The notes under the pieces: generated by a model
Told to the model about the DNA's origin: nothing
Databases searched by the model: none
The model's input: only the letters and a program-made list of their open reading frames with translations
Shown: positions 12,125-23,161 of the stretch, one piece after another
Position numbering within the stretch: position 1 is the first letter of the stretch
Layout of the letters: every line of letters begins with the position of its first letter
Made by a program: the position numbers and the translations under genes
Assembly: GCF_002105155.1 (NCBI RefSeq)
Contig: NW_019028984.1
Coordinates: 620,001 to 684,000 of the forward strand
Direction: 5' to 3'
Length of the DNA stretch: 64,000 nt
Source of the DNA: Lobosporangium transversale
Lineage: Eukaryota; Mortierellomycota; Mortierellomycetes; Mortierellales; Mortierellaceae

Positions 12125-12432
12125 TGTTGATCAGATCTTTTGGTTATTCTCTCTCTCTCTCTCTCTCTTCTTTGGTTTGGGCTCCAACTTGGGGGATCTG
12201 TTGTGACTGTCCAATCCCAAACCAATATCTGTCATAAACAAAAAGAAACAAACGGAACGTCAATTGTCTTTGCTCCATGTTCATTTGCATTTGTGTCAAC
12301 CTCCAACAGCAAAGTGGCTCAAGGAGAGTATTCATTACTCACTGCTATAACCAACTAACGACTGTAGCGGTATCAGGGCTAATATAGGAAAGAGAAAAGA
12401 AAAGAAAAATAAAAGAAAAGAAAATAGAGAAC
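12125..12432. promoter_or_regulatory. bidirectional promoter region NAT9 / Myb
   Basis: 308 bp between two divergent start codons. It contains a (CT)n run at about 12150-12168 and an AAAGAAAAG-rich stretch just before the Myb ATG. No specific factor site is recognised. Confidence 0.45.
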
Positions 12433-14359
12433 ATGTTTCCCTCACCACTTCTCCTGGGCTCTCCTGTGCGAGTCTTGACTCGATCCGTCAAATTCTCCAC
12501 CTGGAAAAGAGCAGTGGCTTTATGTCCAACCGAGCTTACACGCCAGCGTCATCAGTATAGTACAGCAACTACCGAAGTTCCTACTGAAGAAATCTCTGAG
12601 GTACTAACTTTTCTTTTCCTTATGAGGTTCATCATATCGACAATGATGAGATGAGAAAGAGTTTTTTTTTTTTTTTTTTTTTTTGAGATCTTTAACTTAT
12701 TCTCTTTTTTTTTTTTTTTTTTTTTTTTTGTAGTCTTCCGAACCACCATTTATTAGACCTAATGGACGAGTACCGAGGAGCCCACCAAAGGATCGGATGT
12801 GGAACCGTGAGCTGGATGAAAAACTCAGCGAACTCCGAGCAGTTGGTAAGACATGGGACTATATAAGCTTGGTACTTAAGCGGCCTGCCTCTGCCTGCTC
12901 AGATCGTTATTTCAGTGCTCTTGATCCTGAGCTCCAAAACTGGACACCCAGCATGTTTGCCAAGCTTGATCAGCTGGTGGAAGACGGTGAATCATGGCCA
13001 AATATTGCACGTGCCCTCAACTGTAAAGTCATTGCTTGTCAACATCAATGGCGAACTCTTGGGCGAGGACAGTATCGCGTTAAAGGATTTCTTTCAGGGC
13101 AACGAGTCGTCAGATGGTCAGATGGAGAGATCAATTCATTCTGGAAAGCCTGGATAAAACATGGTATGGATTGGGTAGAGATCTCCAAGGATGTTGAGAC
13201 ACGGACAGCAGGCGAATGTAGTGATGCATTCAGAGGCTTGGCTGTAGCGGCTCTCAAAGATAGTCCAGGATGGGTCAAATTGGATGGCCATACCTTTATC
13301 AACGATGCTATCAGGGCTTCTCGTCAAAGGCTAAAGGCAGTGTTGAATGATGGTAGTGATGAAGCAATGGAGGGATTACGGGGAAAATCTCTAGAGTGGA
13401 CTTCTGCTGACCATGAGGCTCTTTTGGCGGCTGTCGAAAAACATGGACTCTTTTCCGGCTGGTGTACTATCCGAAAGCAAGTGAAGCCTCATTTGAGTGA
13501 CGAGCAAGTCGAAGCAGAATACTATCGACTCAGCGGAGTAGTTGAGGAAGGGGAAGTTTTGGAACAGTCAGATCAATTAATCAAGAGGGTCATGTGGGAT
13601 AAGGATGAAGTTGAGCGATTGAACATGATTTTGATGAAATACAGCTCATTACCAGTCTGGAAAAAGGAGGCGAAGAAGCGTGGGATCGAGCCGGCAATAG
13701 ATGATTATGAAAATCTTCTCAGGAAAAGGAATCCAAGGTTAACAAAAAAAATGAGAGCCAAAAATGAAGAGGATTGGCCATGGACTGATGATAGAGTAAT
13801 GCGCCTGAAAAGACTCGTGGTTCAGCAGCGGCATCAGGAAAAGCATTCGCGTCGTCCTGTGGACTGGGAATGGATTGCTGACCATATCGGGCCTCACTTT
13901 GACCCCCAGATGTGCATCACCAAATGGCAGGGATTATCAGACGATATAGAGATCCAACCGACTACTGACCCAAAGCCTTGGACTAGTGAGGATATAGATA
14001 TGTTAGAGAAAGGTCTGGAGAAATATGGGAAGGCTTGGACCTTGATCCAGCAGGATTACTTACCAGAACGTAGCACGGCTTCAATTCGCCGGAAACTCAG
14101 CAATCTCCAAGTCGCACGGGACCAATTGGTGAAGGAACAAAAGGCGATTGCCCGTCAGAAGAAAGTGTCCAATATTGAGGAATATATCGATCAAGCTTTG
14201 AAGGAGAACCCGTTTTACATTTCAGCGCGACGGCTGGAAAAAGTCCTGGAGACTTTTGAGCAAGAGCACAAACGGATTCGGGCTTTATTTCCTAGGGGTC
14301 CAAAGAAGAAGAGCGCAGATACAGAAATTGAGGGCAGTGAGACAGACGAGGACAAGTAA
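12433..14359 (+). CDS. multi-repeat Myb/SANT-domain protein with possible mitochondrial presequence
   Basis: Exons 12433-12600 and 12734-14359 (phase 0, GTACTAAC donor, TAG acceptor after a T-run) give 597 aa. The body is a row of Myb/SANT-like helix repeats. I count about seven, each opening with a Trp or Met-Trp and carrying spaced tryptophans: those starting MWNRELDEKL, TPSMFAKLD, VRWSDGEINS, LEWTSADHEA, VMWDKDEVER, WPWTDDRVMR and KPWTSEDIDM. Such repeats normally bind DNA. The first about 40 residues are rich in Arg, Ser and Leu, lack acidic residues until about residue 33 and run to RQRHQYST, resembling a cleavable mitochondrial targeting sequence. The C-terminus is basic, then acidic. 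It may be a nuclear or mitochondrial DNA-binding protein; targets are unknown. The next gene (GGA) starts 336 bp downstream. Confidence 0.8.
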
Positions 14360-14695
14360 AAGTCGAAGATAAAATGTGCAAATTCCAAAATACCCAAACC
14401 ATAATTTAATATGAATTAATTGCCACGTAACGCTGTGGACAAAAAAGGGGGGGCAGTGCTTTCGGCTTGGCTTAGCTTGGCTTGATCAGCTTCTCATTTC
14501 AACTTTTTACATTCATCATTCTCATCTTCACTCTACTTCCATCATTCTCTTTTCTCCAACCAATCTTATTACACTTACTACTAATAACAAATAAAAAAAG
14601 AAGAAGAAGAAGAAGAAGAAGAAGAATAGGAACAAAAGAAAAAAAGAAAGAAAGAAAGCATTGATATTCATTATATACACCATTGGAGCCACCAT
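14360..14695. other. intergenic region Myb-GGA with (AAG)n
   Basis: Short 3' UTR/promoter interval. It includes GGCTTGGCTTAGCTTGGCTTG repeats near 14465-14485, a CT-rich stretch, and (AAG)n at about 14598-14626 just upstream of the GGA start codon. No gene is seen. Confidence 0.5.
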
Positions 14696-17690
14696 ATGAA
14701 CTACGGACAGCAACCAAAGTCGGTCCTTGAGGCCTACATTGGTATGTGTATACCCACCTTATCTTTCTATTTTGTCTCCTTCTCTCTCCCTCTCTCTCTG
14801 CCCAATGTGTCTAGGTGTTTATTTATTGCGTCTGTTTTCCAATGTACATGCGACTCATTATCATTCCAACCTCCACTTGACATTTCATCATCCATGACAT
14901 GACCATCTTTATAAAGAACGCGCTTGCGACCCTTCGCGTTATGAACCTGACCTAGCTCTGAACCTCGAGATTTGCGATATCATTAAAGAGAAGCAAAAAA
15001 ATACGCAAGTGAACGAGAGACTCTATTTTGCTTTGAACAATCGTGTTTCCCTGACGCCTGTTATCTGATTTTCTTGCTGGATATGAAAATACTGACTAAC
15101 CCCATGTATTTGTATTTTCTCTTTTGATATAACAGACCACGAGAAGCAGCAGTGTATATTGTACGCTTGGTGAACAACCGCAACATGCATGTTTCCTTGT
15201 TGGCTTTGACAGTAAGATTTCCTTTTCTTTTTCTTTCTCTTTTTCTTTTACCAGCCACGTTTCAAACAGGCTCTGCTTTGTGCTTTGTGCTTTGTATTAT
15301 GGTATAAGAAACTGATTTGTTGGATTCAAATGATATTGACATTTTTTTTGAAAAACTGATGTATAGCTCCTGGACAACTGTGTCAAGAACTGTGGCTATC
15401 CTTTTCACCTCCAAATCGCTACAAAGGAATTTCTGAATGAACTTGTTCGTAAATTCCCGGAACGACCTCTTGCAGTGCCAACACCTGTTCAGAACAGGAT
15501 TCTAGAGATGATCCAGGAATGGTATCAAACAATATGCAGGACATCGCGATACAAGGAGGATCTAGTTCATATCAAGGATATGCATCGCCTCTTGTCCTTT
15601 AAGGGTTATCGGTTTCCACAAGTGAGAGGTGATTCAGCTGCTGTTCTGAATCCTGTCTCTGTAAGTTTCTTTCAGAGGAAAAAAAAAAAAAAAAAAAAAA
15701 AAAACAGCCAAAGCGATTTGGGACCAATATATCGATTGTAACAATATCTGCATATTTCTCGCCATCATCATGGATAGACACTTAAATCCCCTGCTGAACT
15801 CGAAGAGGAAGATCGGGTAGCTCAAGCGGCAGTAAGTCAAGATCAGTATACTTCTTTAGATATCACGAATACACCTGATGATGCAAAATACAATCTCTAA
15901 GACATATTCTTTTTAATAGAAACTTCAAGAACTAATCCGACGAGGGCGTCCAGAAGATGTACTTGCAGCGAATGAGCTGGTCAAAAAGATGACAGGATAT
16001 GTAAGCCTGACGACTAAAGGGTTTTTATTTGAAAGAAAAAAAAAAAAAAAAAAAAATGGTCCTTACAATTGGCGTCTGAAATTATGCTAGGAACAAGAAG
16101 AGAATGAAAAGCCTGATTATGAGGAAGAGGCAACCTCAGAACTTGAAAAGATTTCCCAAAAGGCCATCCTGCTGACCGAGATGTTGAACGATGTTAAACC
16201 AGGCGAGATCATTGGACGTGGAGATATATTTGAGGTATCGAAGCATGCTGTTATCCGATACAAATACATGACATCATGACATTGATTGGCCCTGGAAGGC
16301 TGATATATATTTCATGATATCCGTTTATAGGAGCTACTTAGTACATGCAAGGCGGCACAACCAAGGATCCAAAAGTTTATTAACGAGGATGAGGATGGCA
16401 ATAATATGGGTAAGTGAAAAGGGAGTTTTCAAAGGTATTCATTAATTAGTACCTACTATTATACATACTAAAAATAACAAAAATAAAATAATTTTTAGAA
16501 AAACTCCTGCAGATCAACGATGCAATCAACAATGTCATCGAGCAGTATAAACAAGTAAAGAGCGGTAATCTAGTCAAGGCAAAGGTTCCCGATCTAGGAC
16601 AAGGTGTGGATAGGGAAGACAATCATGGAACCAACTCAACCCCCAACCAACCTGAACCATCCTTAATCGATCTGGTTGATCTTGGAGGACAAAATGACAG
16701 CCAGTCATCTGCAGCACTCGGTACTGCAACTTCAAAGGCACCAGCGACGACAGGTATTTACAGCTCATGAATTAGGATATCTGATATCACCTTCACTATA
16801 TCGATGCTGGTTATTTGCGTTATTGACTTGCTGGTATTTGTTTCTTTGTATGCATTTTACTACATCTTCAGGCAACTTGCTGGATGATTTAATGAGCCTC
16901 AATTTCAATGATGCACCATCTCCAGCATGGGGTGTCGGAGGAAGCATCAGTCTAGGTCGAAGCAACTCATCAGCAGGGTCAGGATCAGGATTAGGGTTCA
17001 GCTCGTCCCGACCCATGGGAAGTACAGGAGCATCCGGAATGGGATCGAGCATGGTATCTCCTACTTTCAGTGGTAGTCCATTACCATCTTCATCAGCTCC
17101 TGATTCTGCGTTTGGTGAATTTGAGTTTGTCTCGAATACTGGAGTAGCCCCATCAGGACCTGCTACAGGTAAGAAGAGCGCGATCTCAGGAAGGGTTGCC
17201 ATTGGGCTGTTTGACTTGTGCTAATCACTGTTTTTAATAACTTTTCCCAACAATTAATATCATACTAACATTATCAATTACATCTTTTGCATCAAAACTT
17301 TTTTTTTTTTTTTTTTTTTTTTCCAACCAATATTACCGGTCAATAGTGATTCTTTTTAATAAGAATGGATTGACAATTGAATTGGAAGTAGAATACCCTG
17401 AGAAGGATATGAGTTCAATGCAAGTGATGGTATATTTTTCCAGTTCGGTACAAAGTACTATTTCGAATTTGATGTTCCGAGTGGCGGTTCCAAAGACCCT
17501 GCAGTTGCAGTTGAACCCACAGTCATCTCAAATATTGAACCCAATGTCGAAGCGAGGTGTGAGTCAGTCGATGAACATCAAGAACCCAACACGGCAGCAA
17601 CCTGTGCGGATCCGCTATCATGTCTCGTATATGGTTGATGGACAGACAGTAGAAGAGCAAGGAGAATTCAATCAGTTCCCTACCGCATAG
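14696..17690 (+). CDS. GGA: ARF-binding clathrin adaptor GGA
   Basis: Eleven exons: 14696-14741, 14917-15004, 15136-15211, 15367-15660, 15778-15831, 15920-16000, 16091-16234, 16331-16409, 16499-16753, 16872-17168, 17347-17690, together 585 aa. Domains in order: VHS (about 1-150, with LLDNCVKNCGYPFHLQIA and FLNELVRKFPERP), GAT (about 190-320, ARF/ubiquitin binding three-helix region), a Ser/Gly-rich hinge with clathrin-box-like LIDLVDL and LLDDLMSLNF, and a C-terminal gamma-adaptin ear (about 472-585, ending EEQGEFNQFPTA). GGAs collect cargo at the trans-Golgi network for clathrin carriers to endosomes. The second intron starts with GC instead of GT. Several introns hold A- or T-runs of 17-24. 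The family assignment is firm from the domain order. Confidence 0.93.
15005..15135 (+). other. GC-AG intron in GGA
   Basis: Only a GCAAGT donor at 15005 joins exon 2 (ending KEKQKN-T) to exon 3 (PREAAVYIVRL) in the VHS frame. The nearby GTGAAC donor would put exon 3 in a wrong frame. The acceptor is AACAG. GC donors are a known minor class spliced by the ordinary spliceosome. Confidence 0.75.
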
Positions 17691-18035
17691 TTTGCAAAAA
17701 CAAAGTAAAAAAAAAAAGAAAAAGAAAATAAAAATAAAAATAAAAATAAAATAAAAGAAAAGAAAAGAAAAGAAAAAAAGAAAAAGAAAAAGAAAACTAT
17801 TCTTGCTTAGAGTTCATATAATGTCCACCCCGCAGTCCACGCTATAATTTGAATATCTTTTATGGCTCAAAATCCATGCCTCTGCCTTTCCTTTTACACG
17901 TCTTTGGTCAACTCTTTTCTTTTTTCTTTTTAAAATATAAATAATCTCAAGCGCCATTCCACTTTATAATTCTTCCTCTCTCTTTCTCAATTTTATTTAA
18001 TGTGTACTTGCTTGTAAAAACCAAGGCGAGAATCT
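17691..18035. other. GGA 3' flank
   Basis: Starts with about 110 bp of AAAAG/AAAAT-rich DNA after the stop codon, then CT-rich AT DNA up to the Tc1 element. No gene is seen. Confidence 0.5.
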
Positions 18036-19404
18036 TCAAACTCCTTTAATGGAATAGCAATCTTTTTCAAACACGTCAATAAGATTTTGCAAGTGCCGCT
18101 TTGGGGTCGTAAAGTCTTTATTCATTTACTTGCCACAATCCAGACTATTACCAGGTACTCCTGCCTTTTGCTTTATCGATAGCCCAGAGTCTGCTATGCA
18201 TACTACTGATGAGCTTACGGCAGAAGCCCACTGGGATCTTGTACCACTCAACCGAGATACGTTGCCATAGCTCATGGCAACTCTGTGCTCGTTCTGGATA
18301 CTTCGCAAGTCGCCTCTCCAACTTTGACCACATTTGTTCCATGAGATTGAGGTCCGGCGACAGCCCAGGCCAGAACAAAAGTGTGTCCTCCTCCGTAGTC
18401 AGATACACCGACTCCAAATATCTTTGGACAACCTTCGCTGTGTGTTTTGGATCGTTGTCGTGCTGGAAGACGTAATTGCCATTAGTCAGGTTCCATTTTT
18501 TCAGTGACATCTGTAGATCTTCCTGAAGTATTTTGATATATGTATTTGCAGTCATATTATCGTCAATCAGCACAATGCGTCCGGGTCCATGCCATGAGAA
18601 GCAGGACCACACCTTCACGTTGCTACCTCCAAACTTGGTGGTCCCTTGTACTGATCTATGGGCCATGTGTCCAGGAATGTCATCTCGCACCCACTGAGCG
18701 CCATCAGACCAAGTCCAGTTGATTTTTGCTTCATCAGACCAAATAACCCTCTTCCAATCCTCCAATGTCCACTCCTTGTATTTTCGGATAAAGCGCCTAC
18801 GTCCCTTAATATGGCGTTTTTGAAGAGTTAGCTGGCGAACAGGCTCTTTCACTCTTAATCTAACCTCCTTGGCTCCTAATCTAGCCTCCTTGGCCCCTAA
18901 TCTAGGTTCCTTGAGCCCCCGCCTGATCGTCCATTCAGAAACTGGCTCTGGCAAGAACTGATTGACTTTAGCTGTGGCTTCAGCAGCAGACTTGAATACA
19001 CCTTGTTTAATGCTATCCTTCAGATACTCCATGGTCTTCATAGGCACTTTCCGTGGTCGACCGCGCTTACTGATAGGCATGTTCTCCTTATTTCTTTTAT
19101 AGATCCTCTCGGCCGTAGTTCGTGATATATTGGCACTAGCAGCTGCTTTTCGAATGGACATACCATTCAACATCAACCTTTTGACCTCCTCGGCTTTTTT
19201 CCTCGGGATTGGCTTCATAGTCTGTAGAAATGTGGAGCAAAGGAAGTTGAGCAGCAATGTGGAAGACAATGAGGAAAATGTGTGGTTTTTATTGGCAAAA
19301 GATGATGATCGAAACCCGTCATAGTCAATACTTGACTTGAGTGCACTTGCGAAAATGGCAATGGCTTGATTGGAAAAAAGACTGCTGTCTTCAGTAAAGG
19401 ACTG
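18036..19404 (-). mobile_element. Tc1/mariner transposon, apparently full-length
   Basis: An element of about 1.37 kb around an intact transposase. Its two ends form imperfect inverted repeats of about 60 bp: the left end near 18036-18096 and the right end near 19340-19404 share TCCTTTA, AGCA, CTTTTT and GCAAGTGC blocks. The right terminus reads CAGTCCTTTACTG inward, in keeping with the CAGT start common in this superfamily. The left tip is less well preserved. I could not identify the expected TA target duplication with certainty, so the exact ends are provisional. Confidence 0.75.
18148..19218 (-). CDS. Tc1/mariner-family transposase
   Basis: 356 aa from the ATG opening MKPIPRKK; an in-frame ATG further upstream would add a non-conserved Leu/Ser-rich leader. 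The N-terminus has a helix-turn-helix (MSIRKAAASANISRTTAERI) and an AT-hook-like KRGRPRK. The C-terminal half carries the DDE_3 catalytic triad: Asp in VIWSDEAKIN, Asp in VFQHDNDPKHTA, and Glu in PDLNLMEQMW. No stop or frameshift is present, so the enzyme could be active or only recently silenced. A short internal duplication (LGAKEARLGAKEVRL) sits between the DNA-binding and catalytic parts. It probably excises and inserts at TA dinucleotides, as known for the family. Base composition is slightly more GC-rich than the flanks. Confidence 0.93.
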   Translation of the reverse strand: MKPIPRKKAEEVKRLMLNGMSIRKAAASANISRTTAERIYKRNKENMPISKRGRPRKVPMKTMEYLKDSIKQGVFKSAAEATAKVNQFLPEPVSEWTIRRGLKEPRLGAKEARLGAKEVRLRVKEPVRQLTLQKRHIKGRRRFIRKYKEWTLEDWKRVIWSDEAKINWTWSDGAQWVRDDIPGHMAHRSVQGTTKFGGSNVKVWSCFSWHGPGRIVLIDDNMTANTYIKILQEDLQMSLKKWNLTNGNYVFQHDNDPKHTAKVVQRYLESVYLTTEEDTLLFWPGLSPDLNLMEQMWSKLERRLAKYPERAQSCHELWQRISVEWYKIPVGFCRKLISSMHSRLWAIDKAKGRSTW

Positions 19405-19559
19405 ACACACAAAATACAAAATACATCATGATAGCGTAAATGAAGGCGAGTCCTTTATTTGTGCCAAGTATGATCCATATCTACAAAGATGGTTCCTAAG
19501 AAATGGAAATGGAACGTTGCTGAAAGAAAACATGGGGGGGGGGGGGGCATTTCTGCACG
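19391..19559. repeat. shared flank repeat, copy 1
   Basis: This segment next to the 5' end of the intact Tc1 element is clearly similar to 24741-24897, which abuts the 3' end of the decayed Tc1 copy. Both contain an ATG followed by CCTAAGAAATGGAAA and end at TTTCTGCACG, after which they diverge. In this copy a run of about 16 G replaces five G in the other. Confidence 0.8.
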
Positions 19560-20987
19560 ATAATGTGAAGCGGAGCCCTCACTGACCTAGACCCCGGTAG
19601 TCTTTTTTTTTTTTTTTTTTTTTTTTTTGAAGTTTCAAAGGGAAAAGATCCAACTAAAGTCAACTTATGTTGCCCTGTTCCATCAAGCAATGAAGTCTAC
19701 AATCTCCTGGACCAGCTGTATTGGTCGGAAGATGGAAAAAAAGGCTGGGGATCAGACAAACAAGAAAGAGGTACATGTACATAAAGTTCGGGTATATGAT
19801 TGCTTTTATGAGGCTCTGTATTTTATGTGAAAATAACTCGTTATATTAAATGATGTGTTACTAGAATACAAACATCGCAAAGTCAATCAAACGTGTAATA
19901 GTGATCATCATTTCGAATTCATATTCAGTAATAATCGAATTGAAAATGAAAACATCATGGTTGAAAAGAGACCTTGAGGCAGCCCTTGAACAATGAGCCA
20001 CCTCTCTCAAGTAAGGGTCCATAAGGAAACAGGAGCTAATTGAGACCCAACAAAAACAACTTGGATGCCTTTGATTCACTAACCATAGAATGTTACTCAA
20101 TATCTTGTCTTATCATCTACTCGTTTTCAATTACTTTAACCTATTGCTTCTTTAAAACATAGCTTTTAGAATTGGAGCAGAAGTTAGAGTGAGCATAGGC
20201 TGATTGTGATCAACTTCTAGGGAAGCTGGCCCAGCCTCAAAATTATGTGGTGGTATTGTGGGAGCAACAAAAGTCGCTCTCCGGGAGGGAAAAAAAAAAA
20301 AAAAAAAAAAAAATTGGGTCAAAAGGAAAAAGCAATGACGCTGCAAGGGAGCAGCATTCTTTTCTGTCTGCTGTTGATCATCAAGACAAAGGTACGCGTT
20401 CTGTCTAGAAAAAAATCAGTGCCATAAAACTTTGCAGCGTGATAACAGTGTCCGAACTATTTCATGTAAGCTACCAAAAGATCATTTTTTTTTTTTCAAA
20501 GATGGAGCGTGTTGAAAAGAATCCGTGTTAATCCCTTGACCAACAATTAAGCATGTGTATGCTGCGCTCAACGTATCAGAGACGAACACGTAGAATAACC
20601 GAATAAAAGCCCTTGTATACCCGGAACTTGCTGTAAAGCTTCTTCAAAAATACGTTTTCCGCTCCTAGATGTGTTTTCAATTGTAATATAATATCAATCC
20701 TGGAGGCTGTAGCACATTTGGAATCCAAATGAAGGGTTTACTATAGCACTTAATCTTCTACGTTTTCTGAAAACGCGTAAATGTGTTTATATAAAATATT
20801 GTTGCATAGACTTGGGACCTAGAACGAAAATTATCCTAAACCACAGCCTCGCAGGCAGATATCAGAGCCTGAAGAGAAAGAGCGCGTTATTTTGGTTTCT
20901 AGCGTCCGTACAGCACAAACCTATTGAAAAAAATAATAATAACAATCATCTGCCATTCCGATCTGCCCAAACTCCAGTCTAGCTGCT
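19560..20987. other. accessory intergenic region
   Basis: No complete gene is seen. A T-run (19603-19628) is followed at about 19629-19790 by a + strand open stretch with plausible coding character (VNLCCPVPSSNEVYNLLDQ, LYWSEDGKKGWGSDKQE) but no start; it may be an exon remnant of a broken gene. An A-run lies at 20288-20312. Confidence 0.4.
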
Positions 20988-21188
20988 TCAGCTTCTTCGG
21001 TAGGGGCTGATAATTGCCGCATTGTAATGAGCGGCCAACTTTGTCTTCTCGTTCAACCAATTTTGGCGGTTGGTATTAGCTTGAATGAGTGATTCCTTTA
21101 GCTGGCTCAATAGGGCTTGAGACAGGGCTTTCGCTTCCGCAAGCGTTGATGGAGACCTAGTTGGGGTCGATCCAGGTAAAGGCATCAT
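20988..21188 (-). CDS. small hypothetical protein, possibly truncated or frameshifted
   Basis: 66 aa. The central part is helical and amphipathic (LAEAKALSQALLSQLKESLIQA) and is preceded on its own strand by a CT-rich leader. Near the 3' end an alternative frame continues as SAPTEEAEAARLEFGQIGMADD to about 20945. Either a frameshift or an unrecognised short intron may therefore separate the true C-terminus. No family is recognised. Confidence 0.35.
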   Translation of the reverse strand: MMPLPGSTPTRSPSTLAEAKALSQALLSQLKESLIQANTNRQNWLNEKTKLAAHYNAAIISPYRRS

Positions 21189-21412
21189 TGCAACAGTCCT
21201 AGGTGGAGTTTGAGCGTCAAAGACGGGAGAAAATGGAGTGAAAAAGATTGAAAGAATTCATTGTGATAAGATGATTGTATGAAAGTGATCAAGAGATGTT
21301 TTTGAAGTGAAGGCCTATTTTTGCCAGAGAAGTTCACAAAGAAAAGAAAGGTGATCTGTCTTTTTTAAAAAAAAAATAAATGCTTGTTCCGATTTAAGGA
21401 GAGCACGTTGGG

Positions 21413-22170
21413 ATTCATAACGGGACTAAGGAAAAATGCAATCCCCGTCAGAATAAAATTTTAACCCTCGGCTGAGAATCCCCAAAGCCTCCCCGTCAAC
21501 ATCCCTCTTTCCGGAATTCTTATCCCCCCGTCACCCGCGCAATTCTTATCCCCCCCCCCGTCAACATTCTGGAGCTGATTTACAAAAAAAAAAAAAAAAA
21601 AAAAAAAAGAGAGCTCTACTACATCCTATGGTTCCCACTGAGTTCTCACGCAGCTAGTGCAGTATAAAAGGCCCATCAATGTACCAATCTGTATTTTAGA
21701 CAATAGATATTCTTAACCTCCATTAATTGCAAAGATGGTTTAGGATCACCAAATGTCTTTTTTTTTACGACTGTATTGGACTCATATGGTGCATGTTAAG
21801 GTTTTGAACCTAGTGATGAATACGAATCTAGAAGGGAATCATTCATCAAGGAGCTGATCCATTTATCTACTGTCAAGCTTTGAGGACAAGATAAAAAGTA
21901 AGAGAGGATCAATGGTGTTGAATTAAATAGTTAGTGAGATGTAGGTGCACCAAAAGCAGAAAATAAAATCTTCTCTCAAAAACAACCTCAAAATGGTGAC
22001 GGGGGGTAAGGATTCTCACAATTAAGATGGTTGACGGGGGGGTAAAGATTTATATTTTGAGAATCTTTACGGGGGGTGTAACGGAATTCTGACGGGGGTT
22101 TTTGGGAATTCTCAACCGGGGGTCAAAATTTTATTCTGACGGGGATTGCATTTTTCCTTAATTCATAACG
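21413..22170. mobile_element. MULE-like MITE with long TIRs and 10-bp target duplication
   Basis: A 738-bp element (21423-22160) is flanked on both sides by ATTCATAACG (21413-21422 and 22161-22170). Its ends are inverted repeats of about 61 bp: inward from 21427 and from 22160 both read TAAGGAAAAATGCAATCCCC and continue identically for 36 nt, then differ at five of the next 25 positions, all transitions. The left end has four extra bases (GGAC) before the shared terminus. GACGGGG or its complement recurs at least nine times in subterminal positions on both sides. There is no transposase frame. A 9-11-bp duplication with long TIRs is characteristic of Mutator-like elements, so a non-autonomous MULE is the best guess. 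Confidence 0.82.
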
Positions 22171-23161
22171 TTGCACATGCCTCTCTATTTCCAAATATGG
22201 GTTAGAAATCCAAATGGGGAAATAGAGTTAAATTAATGAATGACCATAGTTGATACTCAGGGACAGATTACTTCAGTTTGAAGAGCTTCTTGTAGGTATG
22301 CGCCATATTGGAGCCGATAGGGAACCAATAGTAGCAATGGCTCATGACTCTTAGTATATAGGTGCCATAGATAAATTAAAACCCAGTTCAAGGTTGTAAG
22401 GGTAGTATCGCTTAATGACACCGGCAAATTGATGATCAGCGATTGGCTGATGGTCATGCCATGCATGATGAATGTGGATTGGGTGAGGATGTCAATGGGG
22501 AGTGTCATCAATTTTGAAATAATTCTCGCTCCTTCATTCCTCATTCCTGAACCATAACTATTGCCAAACTTTGCCCATACACCCAAACTGCACCGGTTGA
22601 CCTCTTTTTTATGAATAAAAATATCAATATGTCTTCAAACATCTGTAACAATACTTCCGCTTGTAAAGGCACCACCAGGCCAGCGACACGTCAACAGACT
22701 GAGTCAGAGACTCGAGGGGCAAGGCCTACTCGAAGATATAATCGTCTTCCTTTAGCACCATTGTTGAAATATGCCAGGATCATAATAAGTTGCGAGAATG
22801 AAAGAAAGATGTCTTTATTATGAACTAGGGATCTTCGTCCAATAAAAAGGATCCTTAGTAAAAACCCATGTAAATGACTGCTAATCGCGACTCATTCGCG
22901 TGTAATATAGACGCGTCGCGTGTGGCTTTTGATTTGACGTGACAAAATCGGCCTATTTAAGGCTTGTTTTTTTCCTTTTCTCTACTTTTTTTCTTTTCTT
23001 TTTCTTTTTCTTTTTTTTTTTTTCTTCTTCTTCTTCTCCAACCAACTGAACGCTTTTCAAATCTACTGCATAGTTCACTATTGCCTTCCCAATCAGCTAA
23101 GTATACTACACTTTTTCCTTTTCCGAACAACTGATTTCCCAACTCCTCATTCAAGAAGAAA
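22171..23161. other. intergenic and promoter region upstream of the orphan gene
   Basis: Short open frames on both strands (22257-22586 -, 22611-22823 +) have no recognisable domain. From about 22966 to 23160 the + strand is a pyrimidine-rich leader (TTTCTTTT and CTT repeats) running to the ATG at 23162, consistent with a promoter and 5' UTR. Confidence 0.4.

Noticed and set aside
22257-22586. 109-residue - strand open frame
   Set aside because: No domain, no coding-like leader, and it sits between repeats; chance is likely.
22611-22823. 70-residue + strand frame rich in Asn and Thr
   Set aside because: No promoter-like leader and no recognised similarity.
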